Numbered from the stretch's first letter, positions 1-5,069 are shown. The stretch: 5,069 nt of DNA from Elusimicrobiota bacterium (GCA_016207585.1 JACQPI010000045.1:1-5069), one strand, 5' to 3'. Notes: generated by a model not told the origin, from the letters alone. Numbers and translations: made by a program.

Positions 1-178
1 GCATCTTCTCCGTGCGCGCGCGCGCGACCGCTTCGGGCGCGAACGCGGCGTCTACATGCACGACGCGGATTCCCGCGCGATAGAGAGTCAGCAGTTGCCG
101 CTCTAAAATCGTGAGCCCCGCCGCGGTGAACTCCCGAAGTGGAGCGTGTGGCCAGGTCAAAGTCGCCTCCCGGATCAT
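1..178 (-). CDS. N-terminal fragment of a nucleotidyltransferase-like / IPCT-CDP-alcohol-transferase-like protein (cut by window edge)
   Basis: An open frame starts at ATG 178 and runs without a stop to the window edge (59 codons seen). The start overlaps the preceding gene's stop by 4 bp (ATGA) and has a good purine-rich ribosome binding site 7 bases upstream, so it is a real gene start. Residues about 19-42 (AAGLTILERQLLTLYRAGIR, then VVHV) look like the 'G-x-P-L-L-E-R-x-L..L-x-x-A-G-I-x-x-h-h-V' segment that follows the nucleotide-binding loop in sugar-phosphate and inositol-phosphate cytidylyltransferases. A similar segment sits at the N-terminus of some CDP-alcohol phosphotransferase fusions. 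The classic GxGxR loop and PK motif are not present upstream, so the domain is either degenerate or only superficially similar. The gene belongs to the minus-strand operon. The family call is tentative, but the presence of a gene is well supported. Confidence 0.6.
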   Translation of the reverse strand, partial: MIREATLTWPHAPLREFTAAGLTILERQLLTLYRAGIRVVHVDAAFAPEAVARARTEKM

Positions 179-1290
179 CCGGCGGTCCTCTCTTGGGCGG
201 CCGCGGCGGAGTTTGCCGGCGGGCGCAGCCGGCCGGCCGGGGCGCGGGAGGACTTGGCGTAGAGGACCGGGGCCGGGAGCGGCAGGGTGATCCGTTTCCC
301 GCCGGATCGATGCGACTCGTAGGCGTGGATCAGCATATTCAGGCAGGCCTCCGCTTCCTGGAGGTTTTGATGGTTTTTTTCGGGGCGCCTGATTTCGTCG
401 CGAAACGTGTCAAGCATGGTCTGGAACCATTGCGGATGGGCCGAGCTCTCGGACAGTTTTTCGCGAAAATCGATTTGGGTCGTCGCTCCATCGTTGGCGG
501 CATGAACTAGGAGGTTGTCCCGCAATTCCAGGGTGCCAGCGCTTCCATGGAGGACGCCCCAGTTGGAGCGGCGGTGGGCGCGCCACGTGAGGTACAGCAG
601 GGCGGTCGCCCGGGGGTACTGGACGATGCACAGGGCCTCTTCCTCCACTCCGGTCGATTCCGGGAGGATCAGATGCGCCGAGATGGTCTTCGCCGGGCCC
701 TCCATCAACGCCTGCAGAAGATAGAAATTGTGCCAGCCGTGGTCGATGAGAATACCCCCCCCGGAAACGATGGGGTCCAGACGCCACGTCGGGCCGCCCG
801 CGTCCGAGGCCGGCGCGCGCCGCAACGTGTGGAATTCGGCGTGGCGGACGGCGCCGATCGCCCCGGCGCGCGCCATCTCCGCCGCTTTGAGGAAAATGGG
901 GGCGTATTTCCAATTATGGACGCAGAAGACGACGCGGTTTTCGGACAGGCACAACGCGCGGATGCTGTCGAAATTTTTAGGATGCAGCGCCAGCGGCTTC
1001 TCGCACAGCACGTGACAGCGGTGCTGGAGGCTTAGGGTGATATGCCGCGCGTGCAGGGCCGGGGGGGTCGCGATATCCACGAAATCGAGGCCCGTTTCTT
1101 TCTGGAACAGTTGTTCGATGGAGGCGTAGCAGCGCGCGCCGGGCAGCGCGGCGCGCGCGAGCTCCAGGCGCTCGGGATGTTCGTCGACGATCGCCTCGAT
1201 GATGAAATCGGGCGCGCGCTTATAGGCCGGCACGTGGGCTTTTTCCGCCGTCTGGCCGAATCCGACAAGGGCTCCCTTTAGCTTGGTCAT
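175..1290 (-). CDS. Gfo/Idh/MocA-family NAD(P)-dependent oxidoreductase
   Basis: A 371-residue protein with the two-domain layout of the Gfo/Idh/MocA family, which oxidises or reduces a hydroxyl/keto group on sugars, cyclitols and related compounds with NAD(P). What is seen: an N-terminal Rossmann strand and glycine loop (ALVGFGQTAEKAHVPAY, G10 and G12); the family's cofactor/substrate motif CEKPLAL at 96-102 with E97-K98-P99; and GGGILIDHGWHNFYLL at 177-192, supplying the conserved Asp183 and His187 of the active site. A standard C-terminal helix and strand (EAEACLNMLIHAYESHRSGG then ITLP) ends near 338. The last roughly 27 residues are an Ala/Pro/Arg-rich tail beyond the usual end of the family, probably disordered. 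ATG 1290 is 3 bases after the aminotransferase stop, with no clear ribosome binding site, so translation is probably coupled. The family is sure; the substrate is unknown, though next to an aminotransferase a carbonyl-forming role is likely. Confidence 0.92.
   Translation of the reverse strand: MTKLKGALVGFGQTAEKAHVPAYKRAPDFIIEAIVDEHPERLELARAALPGARCYASIEQLFQKETGLDFVDIATPPALHARHITLSLQHRCHVLCEKPLALHPKNFDSIRALCLSENRVVFCVHNWKYAPIFLKAAEMARAGAIGAVRHAEFHTLRRAPASDAGGPTWRLDPIVSGGGILIDHGWHNFYLLQALMEGPAKTISAHLILPESTGVEEEALCIVQYPRATALLYLTWRAHRRSNWGVLHGSAGTLELRDNLLVHAANDGATTQIDFREKLSESSAHPQWFQTMLDTFRDEIRRPEKNHQNLQEAEACLNMLIHAYESHRSGGKRITLPLPAPVLYAKSSRAPAGRLRPPANSAAAAQERTAG
186..192 (-). promoter_or_regulatory. 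Ribosome binding site (GAGAGGA) for the partial gene at 178
   Basis: Read on the minus strand, GAGAGGA lies 7 bases before ATG 178, inside the last codons of the oxidoreductase gene. It is the clearest Shine-Dalgarno-like sequence in the operon. It fixes the start of the last gene and suggests that gene can initiate on its own as well as by coupling through the ATGA overlap. Confidence 0.65.
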
Positions 1291-1293
1291 GAC

Positions 1294-2649
1294 TTAGAGG
1301 CCGAAACGCTTCTGGATCGCCGCGAAGGACTCCTCCAGGATATCCGCGCCTCGGTCGCTGAGTTCGTCGGGGATGTTGAGCGGCGGGTTGATGCGGATCG
1401 CATGGGAGTACGACAGCGCGAGCAGGCCGCGCCGCAACGCCTCGGCGAAAAGAGCCCGGCAGATTTCCTTGGAAAGAGGCTCTTGGGAGCGGCGATCCGT
1501 CACCAGCTCCACCCCGATCATGAGGCCTCGGCCGCGGACGTCGCCGATGAAATCGAAGCGCCTTTGCATCTCCCGCAGGCGCCGCAGGAGGCGTCCGCCG
1601 GCCGCGCGGGAGCGTTCCACGAGGCCTTCCGCGCGGAGGATGTCCAACGTAGCGGCCGCGGCGGCGCAGGCGAGCGGGTTGCCTCCGTAACTGGAGGAGG
1701 AGCCGCTGGGTTTGGCGAATGGGAGGCTTTGGGCGATGTCGGCCGTGGTGACGACCCCGCTGATCGGAAATCCTCCGGCCATTCCCTTGCCGATAGTCAG
1801 GATGTCGGGGAGAGCGGTCTCGTGCTGGCAGCCGAACCAGCGTCCCGTGCGCCCGAAACCGGTGATCATCTCGTCCGATATCCACAGGGCGCCGAATTCG
1901 TCGGCGATTTCCCGCAGGCCCCGCAAGAAGCCGTCGGGAGGCAGCACGTTCCCGGAGGTGCCCTGGATCGGTTCGGCGATGATCGCCGCGACCGAGCCGG
2001 TGGTCTCCAGGCGGATCATGCTGCGCAGGAAATCCAGGCAGTGTCCCGCGCAGTCGTGCGGCTTGCGTTCGCCGAAGGGGCATCGGTACGCGTTGGGGTA
2101 GGGGCTAAGATACAGCCCGGGCATCAGGGGGCCGAGGCCCCATTTGAAGTCGCTTCCCAGGGCTCCCAGGACGCCGCCGGTTTTCCCGTGGAAGCCGCCC
2201 CAGAAACCGACGATCTCGAACTTCTTGGTCCTGCTCTTGGCGAGGCGGATCGCGGCTTCCACCGCCTCGGCCCCGCTGGAATACAGTTGAACGCGGTCGA
2301 GCTCGCCCGGCGTGATCGTCGCGAGGGTGCGGGCGAAATGAAGGCGCGCGCGGGTCGTGAAACTGCCGACGGAGATGCGGGCCAGCTGCTCGGAAAGCCG
2401 CCGGACGTAATCGGGGTGGGCATGCCCGATGGAGGCCACGCCGATCCCGGCCGAGAAATCTATGTATTCGCGGCCGTCCTCGTCGACCAGGATGGATCCG
2501 CGTCCGCGGTCCAGGGCGATGCGCGAGAAGAGGGCGATGCTTTGGAGCCCCGGAATCAAGAAGCGCTGCTCCTCGTCGAAGAGAGCCAGGGACCTGGGCC
2601 CGGTCGGAAAGTCCTGGAAGCCGCGTCGGCGTGTACGGAGCGTCGTCAT
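1294..2649 (-). CDS. Class III (fold type I) PLP-dependent aminotransferase, GABA/ornithine aminotransferase-like
   Basis: A 451-residue cytosolic aminotransferase of subgroup III, the group of 4-aminobutyrate, acetylornithine and related omega-amino transaminases; length is typical. Landmarks in order: GREYIDFSAGIGVASIGHAHP (59-79), the N-terminal family block; SSGAEAVEAAIRLAK (124-138), binding PLP phosphate; GGFHGKT (151-157), the ring-stacking segment; AEPIQG with E226; ISDEMITGFGRTG with D259, which pairs with the pyridine nitrogen; IGKGMAGGFP with K288, the Schiff-base lysine; YGGNPLACAAA (321-331); and GRGLMIGVEL (373-382). All catalytic residues are intact. I chose ATG 2649 because it lies one base after the ATP-grasp stop and has a weak AAGG upstream. 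An in-frame ATG at 2697 would add 16 Arg/Pro-rich residues inside the previous gene and is less likely. It may aminate the product of the adjacent oxidoreductase or supply an amine to the ATP-grasp enzyme (inference). The exact substrate cannot be read. Confidence 0.93.
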   Translation of the reverse strand: MTTLRTRRRGFQDFPTGPRSLALFDEEQRFLIPGLQSIALFSRIALDRGRGSILVDEDGREYIDFSAGIGVASIGHAHPDYVRRLSEQLARISVGSFTTRARLHFARTLATITPGELDRVQLYSSGAEAVEAAIRLAKSRTKKFEIVGFWGGFHGKTGGVLGALGSDFKWGLGPLMPGLYLSPYPNAYRCPFGERKPHDCAGHCLDFLRSMIRLETTGSVAAIIAEPIQGTSGNVLPPDGFLRGLREIADEFGALWISDEMITGFGRTGRWFGCQHETALPDILTIGKGMAGGFPISGVVTTADIAQSLPFAKPSGSSSSYGGNPLACAAAAATLDILRAEGLVERSRAAGGRLLRRLREMQRRFDFIGDVRGRGLMIGVELVTDRRSQEPLSKEICRALFAEALRRGLLALSYSHAIRINPPLNIPDELSDRGADILEESFAAIQKRFGL

Positions 2650-2650
2650 A

Positions 2651-3496
2651 TCATGCCTTGGAAAGGGTCTCGGCGGCCTCCAGGCGTTGCGCGGCATGGC
2701 GCGCGATTTCCAGAGCGGCCTCGTCTTGGACGCGGGCGAAGCTCGGCCATGAGTTCAGATCGATCAGAATGAGCGCGTTCTCCGGCGTGACGATCGCGTC
2801 GCCGCCGAAAATTTCCAGGCCGAGGATCCGGGCTCCTTTGCCGGCGATCGCGGCCAGCTCGTCGGGCCAGAAAGGAAAGCGCCGCGCGCGGGCGGGGTCG
2901 TGGTAGAACCAGCGGAACCAGCGGCCCGGCCCCACGCCGTAAAACTTGATCAGGTCTCCCGGAAGGTGGGGTTGGACGGCGTAGTGCGTAATTTCACGCG
3001 AGGCGAAATCCGCCAGTATCCCGCTTAAGCCGTCCCAGTGTTTCAGGAGGACCACGTCGTGATCGCAGGTGTTGTGCACGTCGCCCCGCTTGATCCACCA
3101 GCCTTGGGAGGCGCCGAAGGGCGGCGGGGGGCGGATGCCGTCCTGGACGCGTCGGATCTCGCAGGGAGGGGCGTTGGCGGGGATTGCGGACGCGAGCAGA
3201 GGGATCATCCGCGTCCTGTAGCAGTTGAGGACGGCTCGAGGCATATTGAGGCAGGTGGGGTCGGGCCGCTCGGCCCAAGCTTCCAGCCGTTTGAGCCTCG
3301 CATAGGTCTCGCACATGGGGAGGATGAAATCCCACTCCGAGAGATCCTCCCGGTCGAACCCCTCGGGGGTGGTCAGGCTCATCTCGAAGCCGGGGCGCCG
3401 CAAGGATGCGGCCACGGCTTCCAACACCCTGGCGTCGTCGACCTCCCGGTTGGGGGAATTCTGCGTTTCTCGGAAGACTCCCAGGCAGCGCTTCAT
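2651..3496 (-). CDS. ATP-grasp-fold enzyme, probable carboxylate-amine ligase of unknown substrate
   Basis: A 281-residue protein that I read as a compact ATP-grasp enzyme (RimK/D-Ala-D-Ala ligase-like fold), a class that activates a carboxylate as acyl-phosphate and joins it to an amine. Residues 1-80 look like a pre-ATP-grasp domain. NMPRAVLNCYRTRMIPLL (84-101) matches the block before the nucleotide-binding domain. WWIKRGDVHNT (133-143) carries K136 as the likely ATP-contacting lysine. VQPHLPGDLIKFYGVG (174-189) matches the 'Q-x-h-h-x-G-x-D-x-K-x-Y' strand pair with Q175. GLEIFGGDAIVTPENALILIDLNSWPSF (226-253) is the metal-binding end, with D233, D246 and N248 as likely Mg ligands in place of the usual Glu-x-Asn. 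The start overlaps the nucleotidyltransferase stop (ATGA), and the next gene begins 1 base after its stop. No ribosome binding site is evident, so coupling is likely. The fold is fairly secure; the substrate and even ligase versus kinase activity are not. Confidence 0.8.
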   Translation of the reverse strand: MKRCLGVFRETQNSPNREVDDARVLEAVAASLRRPGFEMSLTTPEGFDREDLSEWDFILPMCETYARLKRLEAWAERPDPTCLNMPRAVLNCYRTRMIPLLASAIPANAPPCEIRRVQDGIRPPPPFGASQGWWIKRGDVHNTCDHDVVLLKHWDGLSGILADFASREITHYAVQPHLPGDLIKFYGVGPGRWFRWFYHDPARARRFPFWPDELAAIAGKGARILGLEIFGGDAIVTPENALILIDLNSWPSFARVQDEAALEIARHAAQRLEAAETLSKA

Positions 3497-4251
3497 GCCG
3501 GGAGGGCCGTCTCGAACAAAGCGACCGCGGCATCGCTTAGGAACCGCTCGGCCGTCGCGACATCCTCGGGCCGGTCGACATCAACGGTCTTGCCCAGCGC
3601 GACGCCCAATATCCGGCGGCCTTCGCGCGCGCGGGAGATCCAGAATTCGCGCAGGCTGGCGTGAGCGGTCGCGGATGGAAATGCAGCCGTCGCGCGCGCG
3701 CGCAAGGCGTAGAGCCCGCACGTGACCCACCGGCGTTGCGCCGCCTCGCGCCCCAGCGCGGTCACGAAATTCGAAGCGTTTACGTCCGCCCAAAGCGGTT
3801 TTTCGTCCTCCACGAAACGCGTCAAGGCGAGCGCGGCAAAGAGGTCCGGATCCTTCATCCGGGCTCGTCGGCAGAAGGCGGCGAAATGGGCGAGATCGCC
3901 GGGACTCATCAAGCAGTCCGCGGTGCTGATCCAGAACGCCTCGGAGCGTTGCGCCAGGGCGAGTCCGACCCGGCGGAAGCTTTCCCAGGACGAAGCGGTG
4001 TCTTGCGTCAGGAAGTCCCATGGGAGGTTTGGAAACGCTTCGAGAAGATAGTCGCGTGTCGGAGCCCCGGAGGAGTTGAGAAGGCAGGTGATCCGTCGCG
4101 CGCCCGCGCGCAACAGGGAGGAGACGACCCAGTAGATCAAGGGGCGACCCGAGACCGGCACGAGGGCTTTGGGCAGTTCCGGATAGGCCCGACGCAGGCG
4201 CTCGCCGTTTCCCGCGCAGATGATGCCGGCGTGCAGCTCTTCTGTTCTCAT
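3493..4251 (-). CDS. Nucleotidyltransferase (MobA/GlmU-like NTP_transferase fold), sugar- or alcohol-phosphate activating
   Basis: A 252-residue single-domain nucleotidyltransferase that would join an NTP to a phosphorylated sugar, cyclitol or amino-alcohol, releasing pyrophosphate. Seen: HAGIICAGNGERLRRAYPELPKALVPVSGRPLIYWV, in which the strand-loop A13-G14-N15-G16-E17-R18 is the NTP-binding GxGxR-type signature, P27-K28 is the invariant PK pair, and G35-RPL the following turn. ISTADCL supplies D112, the first metal-binding Asp. The C-terminal VDVDRPEDVATAERFL (223-238) is the 'D-h-D-x-P-E-D' block that binds the second metal and closes the domain. There is no C-terminal left-handed helix repeat, so it is not a GlmU/RmlA-type fusion. 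It starts 4 bases after the HAD stop and overlaps the ATP-grasp gene by ATGA. No ribosome binding site stands out. Candidate specificities include CTP:phosphocholine-like, inositol-phosphate or sugar-phosphate; these cannot be separated by eye. Confidence 0.88.
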   Translation of the reverse strand: MRTEELHAGIICAGNGERLRRAYPELPKALVPVSGRPLIYWVVSSLLRAGARRITCLLNSSGAPTRDYLLEAFPNLPWDFLTQDTASSWESFRRVGLALAQRSEAFWISTADCLMSPGDLAHFAAFCRRARMKDPDLFAALALTRFVEDEKPLWADVNASNFVTALGREAAQRRWVTCGLYALRARATAAFPSATAHASLREFWISRAREGRRILGVALGKTVDVDRPEDVATAERFLSDAAVALFETALPA

Positions 4252-4255
4252 GGGA

Positions 4256-4954
4256 TCAGGCAGCCGGCGTCTCGGAGGCGGCGGCGAGAAGGTCCGGAAG
4301 GGAGTCCAACGACGCCAGAACGCGGCCGGAGGGGCAACAGCCGGCGGCGCGCGCGCCGCCGCGCAGCCACGCGTGAGGCATCCCCACCCGCTCGGCCCCC
4401 CGCATATCGCGCTCTAGGGAGTCCCCGACCATCCAGGTATTTTCGGGAGGCGTTCCCAGGGCTTCCAGGGCGCGCCGGAATATCGCGGGCTCGGGCTTGA
4501 TGCATCCGACGGCCGTGGAATCGACCACGACCCGGAAATAATGCTCCAAATCCTCTCCGCGCAGCACGGCCGCCAGGTTGCCGTAGAAATTCGATACGAT
4601 GCCCAGGGGCAACTCCCGGTGAAGCCGATCGAGAACGGGGCGGCAACGCCCGAAATGCGTCCTGCTCTCAGCCAGAAAATCGGAGACGATCCGTTCCGAC
4701 AGGTCTAAGCGTTCCGGGGCAATAAACGTCAGGACATCGCGGGTCTGATGGCGGAGGGTCTCCTCCAGCGCGGCTGCGTCCAAGCGATGGCGACGCGCCA
4801 GAGTGTCATCGGAGAGGTAAAAAACCTTGGCGAACGATTCTCGGGTGGCCTGGAGGCCGTATCTTAGATAGATCGGGTAGAATCGCTCCAGCCAGGAAGT
4901 TCCGTTGGAATCCAGCGTCCCTCCGAAATCGAAGAGGACCGCCGCGGCCGGCAT
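4256..4954 (-). CDS. HAD-superfamily hydrolase (subfamily IA-like) with Gly in place of the motif I second Asp
   Basis: A 232-residue protein with the four HAD motifs: I, LFDFGGTLD with nucleophile D9; II, GIVSNF with S121 and N122; III, K153 in GCIKPEPAIF; IV, MVGDSLERDMRGA with D178 and D183 as Mg ligands. Residues about 18-95 form the helical C1 cap of subfamily IA (PGP/haloacid dehalogenase type). Motif I normally reads DxDxT; here the second Asp, the general acid/base, is G11. A Gly at this position also occurs in some active phosphatases such as E. coli YihX (DLGN), so the protein need not be inactive, but its chemistry or substrate range may differ. It is the first gene of the operon and probably removes phosphate from a pathway intermediate (inference). 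ATG 4954 is chosen because motif I follows directly and a TAAAAT box lies 6 bases upstream. No Shine-Dalgarno sequence precedes it. Confidence 0.9.
   Translation of the reverse strand: MPAAAVLFDFGGTLDSNGTSWLERFYPIYLRYGLQATRESFAKVFYLSDDTLARRHRLDAAALEETLRHQTRDVLTFIAPERLDLSERIVSDFLAESRTHFGRCRPVLDRLHRELPLGIVSNFYGNLAAVLRGEDLEHYFRVVVDSTAVGCIKPEPAIFRRALEALGTPPENTWMVGDSLERDMRGAERVGMPHAWLRGGARAAGCCPSGRVLASLDSLPDLLAAASETPAA
4342..4361. repeat. 20-bp perfect GC palindrome inside the HAD gene
   Basis: A perfect, spacer-less inverted repeat of only G and C lies near the 3' end of the HAD gene, over codons for a Gly/Ala/Arg loop (residues about 199-204). The centre is an alternating GC tract. It could form a strong stem in the mRNA upstream of the nucleotidyltransferase gene. 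There is no U-run after it, so it is not an intrinsic terminator. It is most likely a by-product of GC-rich codons for Gly, Ala and Arg. Confidence 0.5.
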
Positions 4955-4960
4955 CTTGAT

Positions 4961-4966
4961 ATTTTA
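4961..4966 (-). promoter_or_regulatory. Candidate -10 box of a leaderless promoter for the minus-strand operon
   Basis: On the minus strand TAAAAT is followed by exactly six bases (ATCAAG) and then ATG 4954. With the usual -10 to +1 distance, transcription would start at or next to the A of the start codon, which is the arrangement of leaderless mRNAs. The absence of any Shine-Dalgarno sequence before this ATG supports the idea. No good -35 is visible at 16-18 bp, so this is a suggestion only. Confidence 0.4.
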
Positions 4967-4988
4967 CTAAATTTGATCGGCGATCTTG

Positions 4989-4995
4989 TATAATA
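4989..4995. promoter_or_regulatory. Isolated -10-like box readable on both strands (TATAAT on +, TATTAT on -)
   Basis: A perfect TATAAT lies at 4989-4994 on the plus strand. The overlapping bases 4990-4995 read TATTAT on the minus strand, 35 bases before ATG 4954. Neither orientation has a recognisable -35 hexamer at 16-18 bp. On the minus strand it would give an alternative, leadered start (about 28-base leader) for the operon. In an AT-rich stretch such a match can be chance. Confidence 0.25.
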
Positions 4996-5000
4996 CGCCC

Positions 5001-5040
5001 GGTTATTTACAGGTTATTTATTGGGTTATTTATTGGGTAT
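5001..5040 (+). repeat. Three tandem GGTTATTTA direct repeats plus a degenerate fourth unit
   Basis: GGTTATTTA occurs exactly at 5001-5009, 5012-5020 and 5024-5032. The last two are both followed by TTG, and a decayed fourth unit GGTAT lies at 5036-5040. Periods are 11 and 12 bases, about one helical turn, so a protein could bind the copies on the same face of the DNA. The array ends at the -35 box of the rightward promoter. It may be an activator or repressor array, or an AT-rich UP-type element; no known regulator motif is recognised. Confidence 0.7.
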
Positions 5041-5068
5041 TGACAAAACCGGCATTGCCTGTTATAAC
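5040..5068 (+). promoter_or_regulatory. Near-consensus sigma-70-type promoter pointing right (divergent to the operon)
   Basis: A perfect -35 TTGACA (5040-5045) is separated by 17 bases (5046-5062) from TATAAC (5063-5068), one mismatch from the -10 consensus. TG at 5060-5061 makes an extended -10 (TGTTATAAC). Spacing and elements together are far better than expected by chance in a GC-rich genome. The window ends within a base of the -10 box, so the driven gene or RNA lies to the right and is not seen. Confidence 0.72.
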
Positions 5069-5069
5069 C
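5061..5069. promoter_or_regulatory. GTTATAAC palindrome over the -10 box, with an inverted copy of the repeat core
   Basis: GTTATAAC at 5061-5068 is a perfect 8-bp palindrome coinciding with the -10 element. Bases 5064-5069 (ATAACC) are the reverse complement of GGTTAT, the core of the three upstream direct repeats. If the repeats are protein-binding sites, a further inverted half-site over the -10 would allow repression of the rightward promoter. The pattern is short, so confidence is low. Confidence 0.3.

Noticed and set aside
14..26. Alternating GC tract, possible Z-DNA or simple repeat
   Set aside because: It encodes an Ala/Arg run in an open frame, and similar tracts occur at 3691-3701 and 4348-4356; explained by codon composition.
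1220..2083. 287-codon minus-strand frame overlapping the aminotransferase in another frame
   Set aside because: The translation is Arg/Pro/Gly-rich with no motifs and lies entirely within the verified aminotransferase and oxidoreductase genes; a frame-shifted shadow.
2650..2697. Upstream ATG at 2697 as the aminotransferase start
   Set aside because: It would add 16 Arg/Pro-rich residues overlapping the ATP-grasp gene by 47 bases, whereas ATG 2649 sits one base after that gene's stop, matching the tight junctions of the rest of the operon.
1402..2772. 456-codon open frame on the plus strand, opposite the aminotransferase
   Set aside because: It is the antisense shadow of a gene with intact catalytic motifs. 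Its translation is Gly/Ala/Arg-rich without recognisable domains, and long antisense frames are expected in GC-rich coding DNA.
3661..4500. 279-codon plus-strand frame opposite the nucleotidyltransferase and HAD genes
   Set aside because: Composition is Arg/Gly/Ala-rich without domain signals, and both minus-strand genes beneath it have complete catalytic motifs.
4975..4985. GATC-GGC-GATC inverted repeat as a terminator or operator
   Set aside because: The arms are only 4 bp and self-palindromic, with no following T-run in either direction.
1..5069. CRISPR arrays, tRNA or rRNA genes, insertion sequences, riboswitches
   Set aside because: No spaced repeat array, cloverleaf-like sequence, transposase or terminal inverted repeats were seen on either strand; the only intergenic stretch is 4955-5069.

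Overview
The window looks like part of a GC-rich bacterial chromosome. Third codon positions are strongly G/C, CGCG-type runs are frequent, and there are long accidental open frames on the strand opposite the genes. No marker gene identifies the phylum. A GC-rich Gram-negative or candidate-phylum bacterium fits, but that is only an impression.

Almost all of the window (positions 4954 down to 1) is one tightly packed minus-strand operon. In transcription order it holds: a HAD-superfamily hydrolase (4954-4256); a sugar/alcohol-phosphate-type nucleotidyltransferase (4251-3493); an ATP-grasp-fold enzyme (3496-2651); a class III PLP aminotransferase (2649-1294); a Gfo/Idh/MocA NAD(P)-dependent oxidoreductase (1290-175); and the first 59 codons of a further protein that runs off the left edge (178-1). 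The partial protein resembles a nucleotidyltransferase-type or IPCT/CDP-alcohol-transferase-type N-terminus. Junctions are a 4-bp ATGA overlap (twice) or gaps of 1 to 4 bases, so the genes are almost certainly co-transcribed and translationally coupled.

The right end (4955-5069) is an AT-rich intergenic island, in sharp contrast to the rest. It carries a possible leaderless promoter for the minus-strand operon. It also carries three GGTTATTTA direct repeats about one helical turn apart, leading into a near-consensus sigma-70-type promoter pointing right (TTGACA, 17 bp, extended -10 TGTTATAAC). That promoter should drive a divergent gene just outside the window.

Taken together, the enzymes suggest a small-molecule pathway. 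The oxidoreductase would make a ketone or aldehyde, the aminotransferase would aminate it, and the ATP-grasp enzyme would ligate an acid (perhaps an amino acid) to an amine. The HAD enzyme would handle a phosphate ester, and the nucleotidyltransferase would activate a phosphorylated intermediate as an NDP- or CDP-linked donor. A modified surface glycan or lipid headgroup is a reasonable product class. This is inference from family and co-location; no substrate can be read from the sequence.
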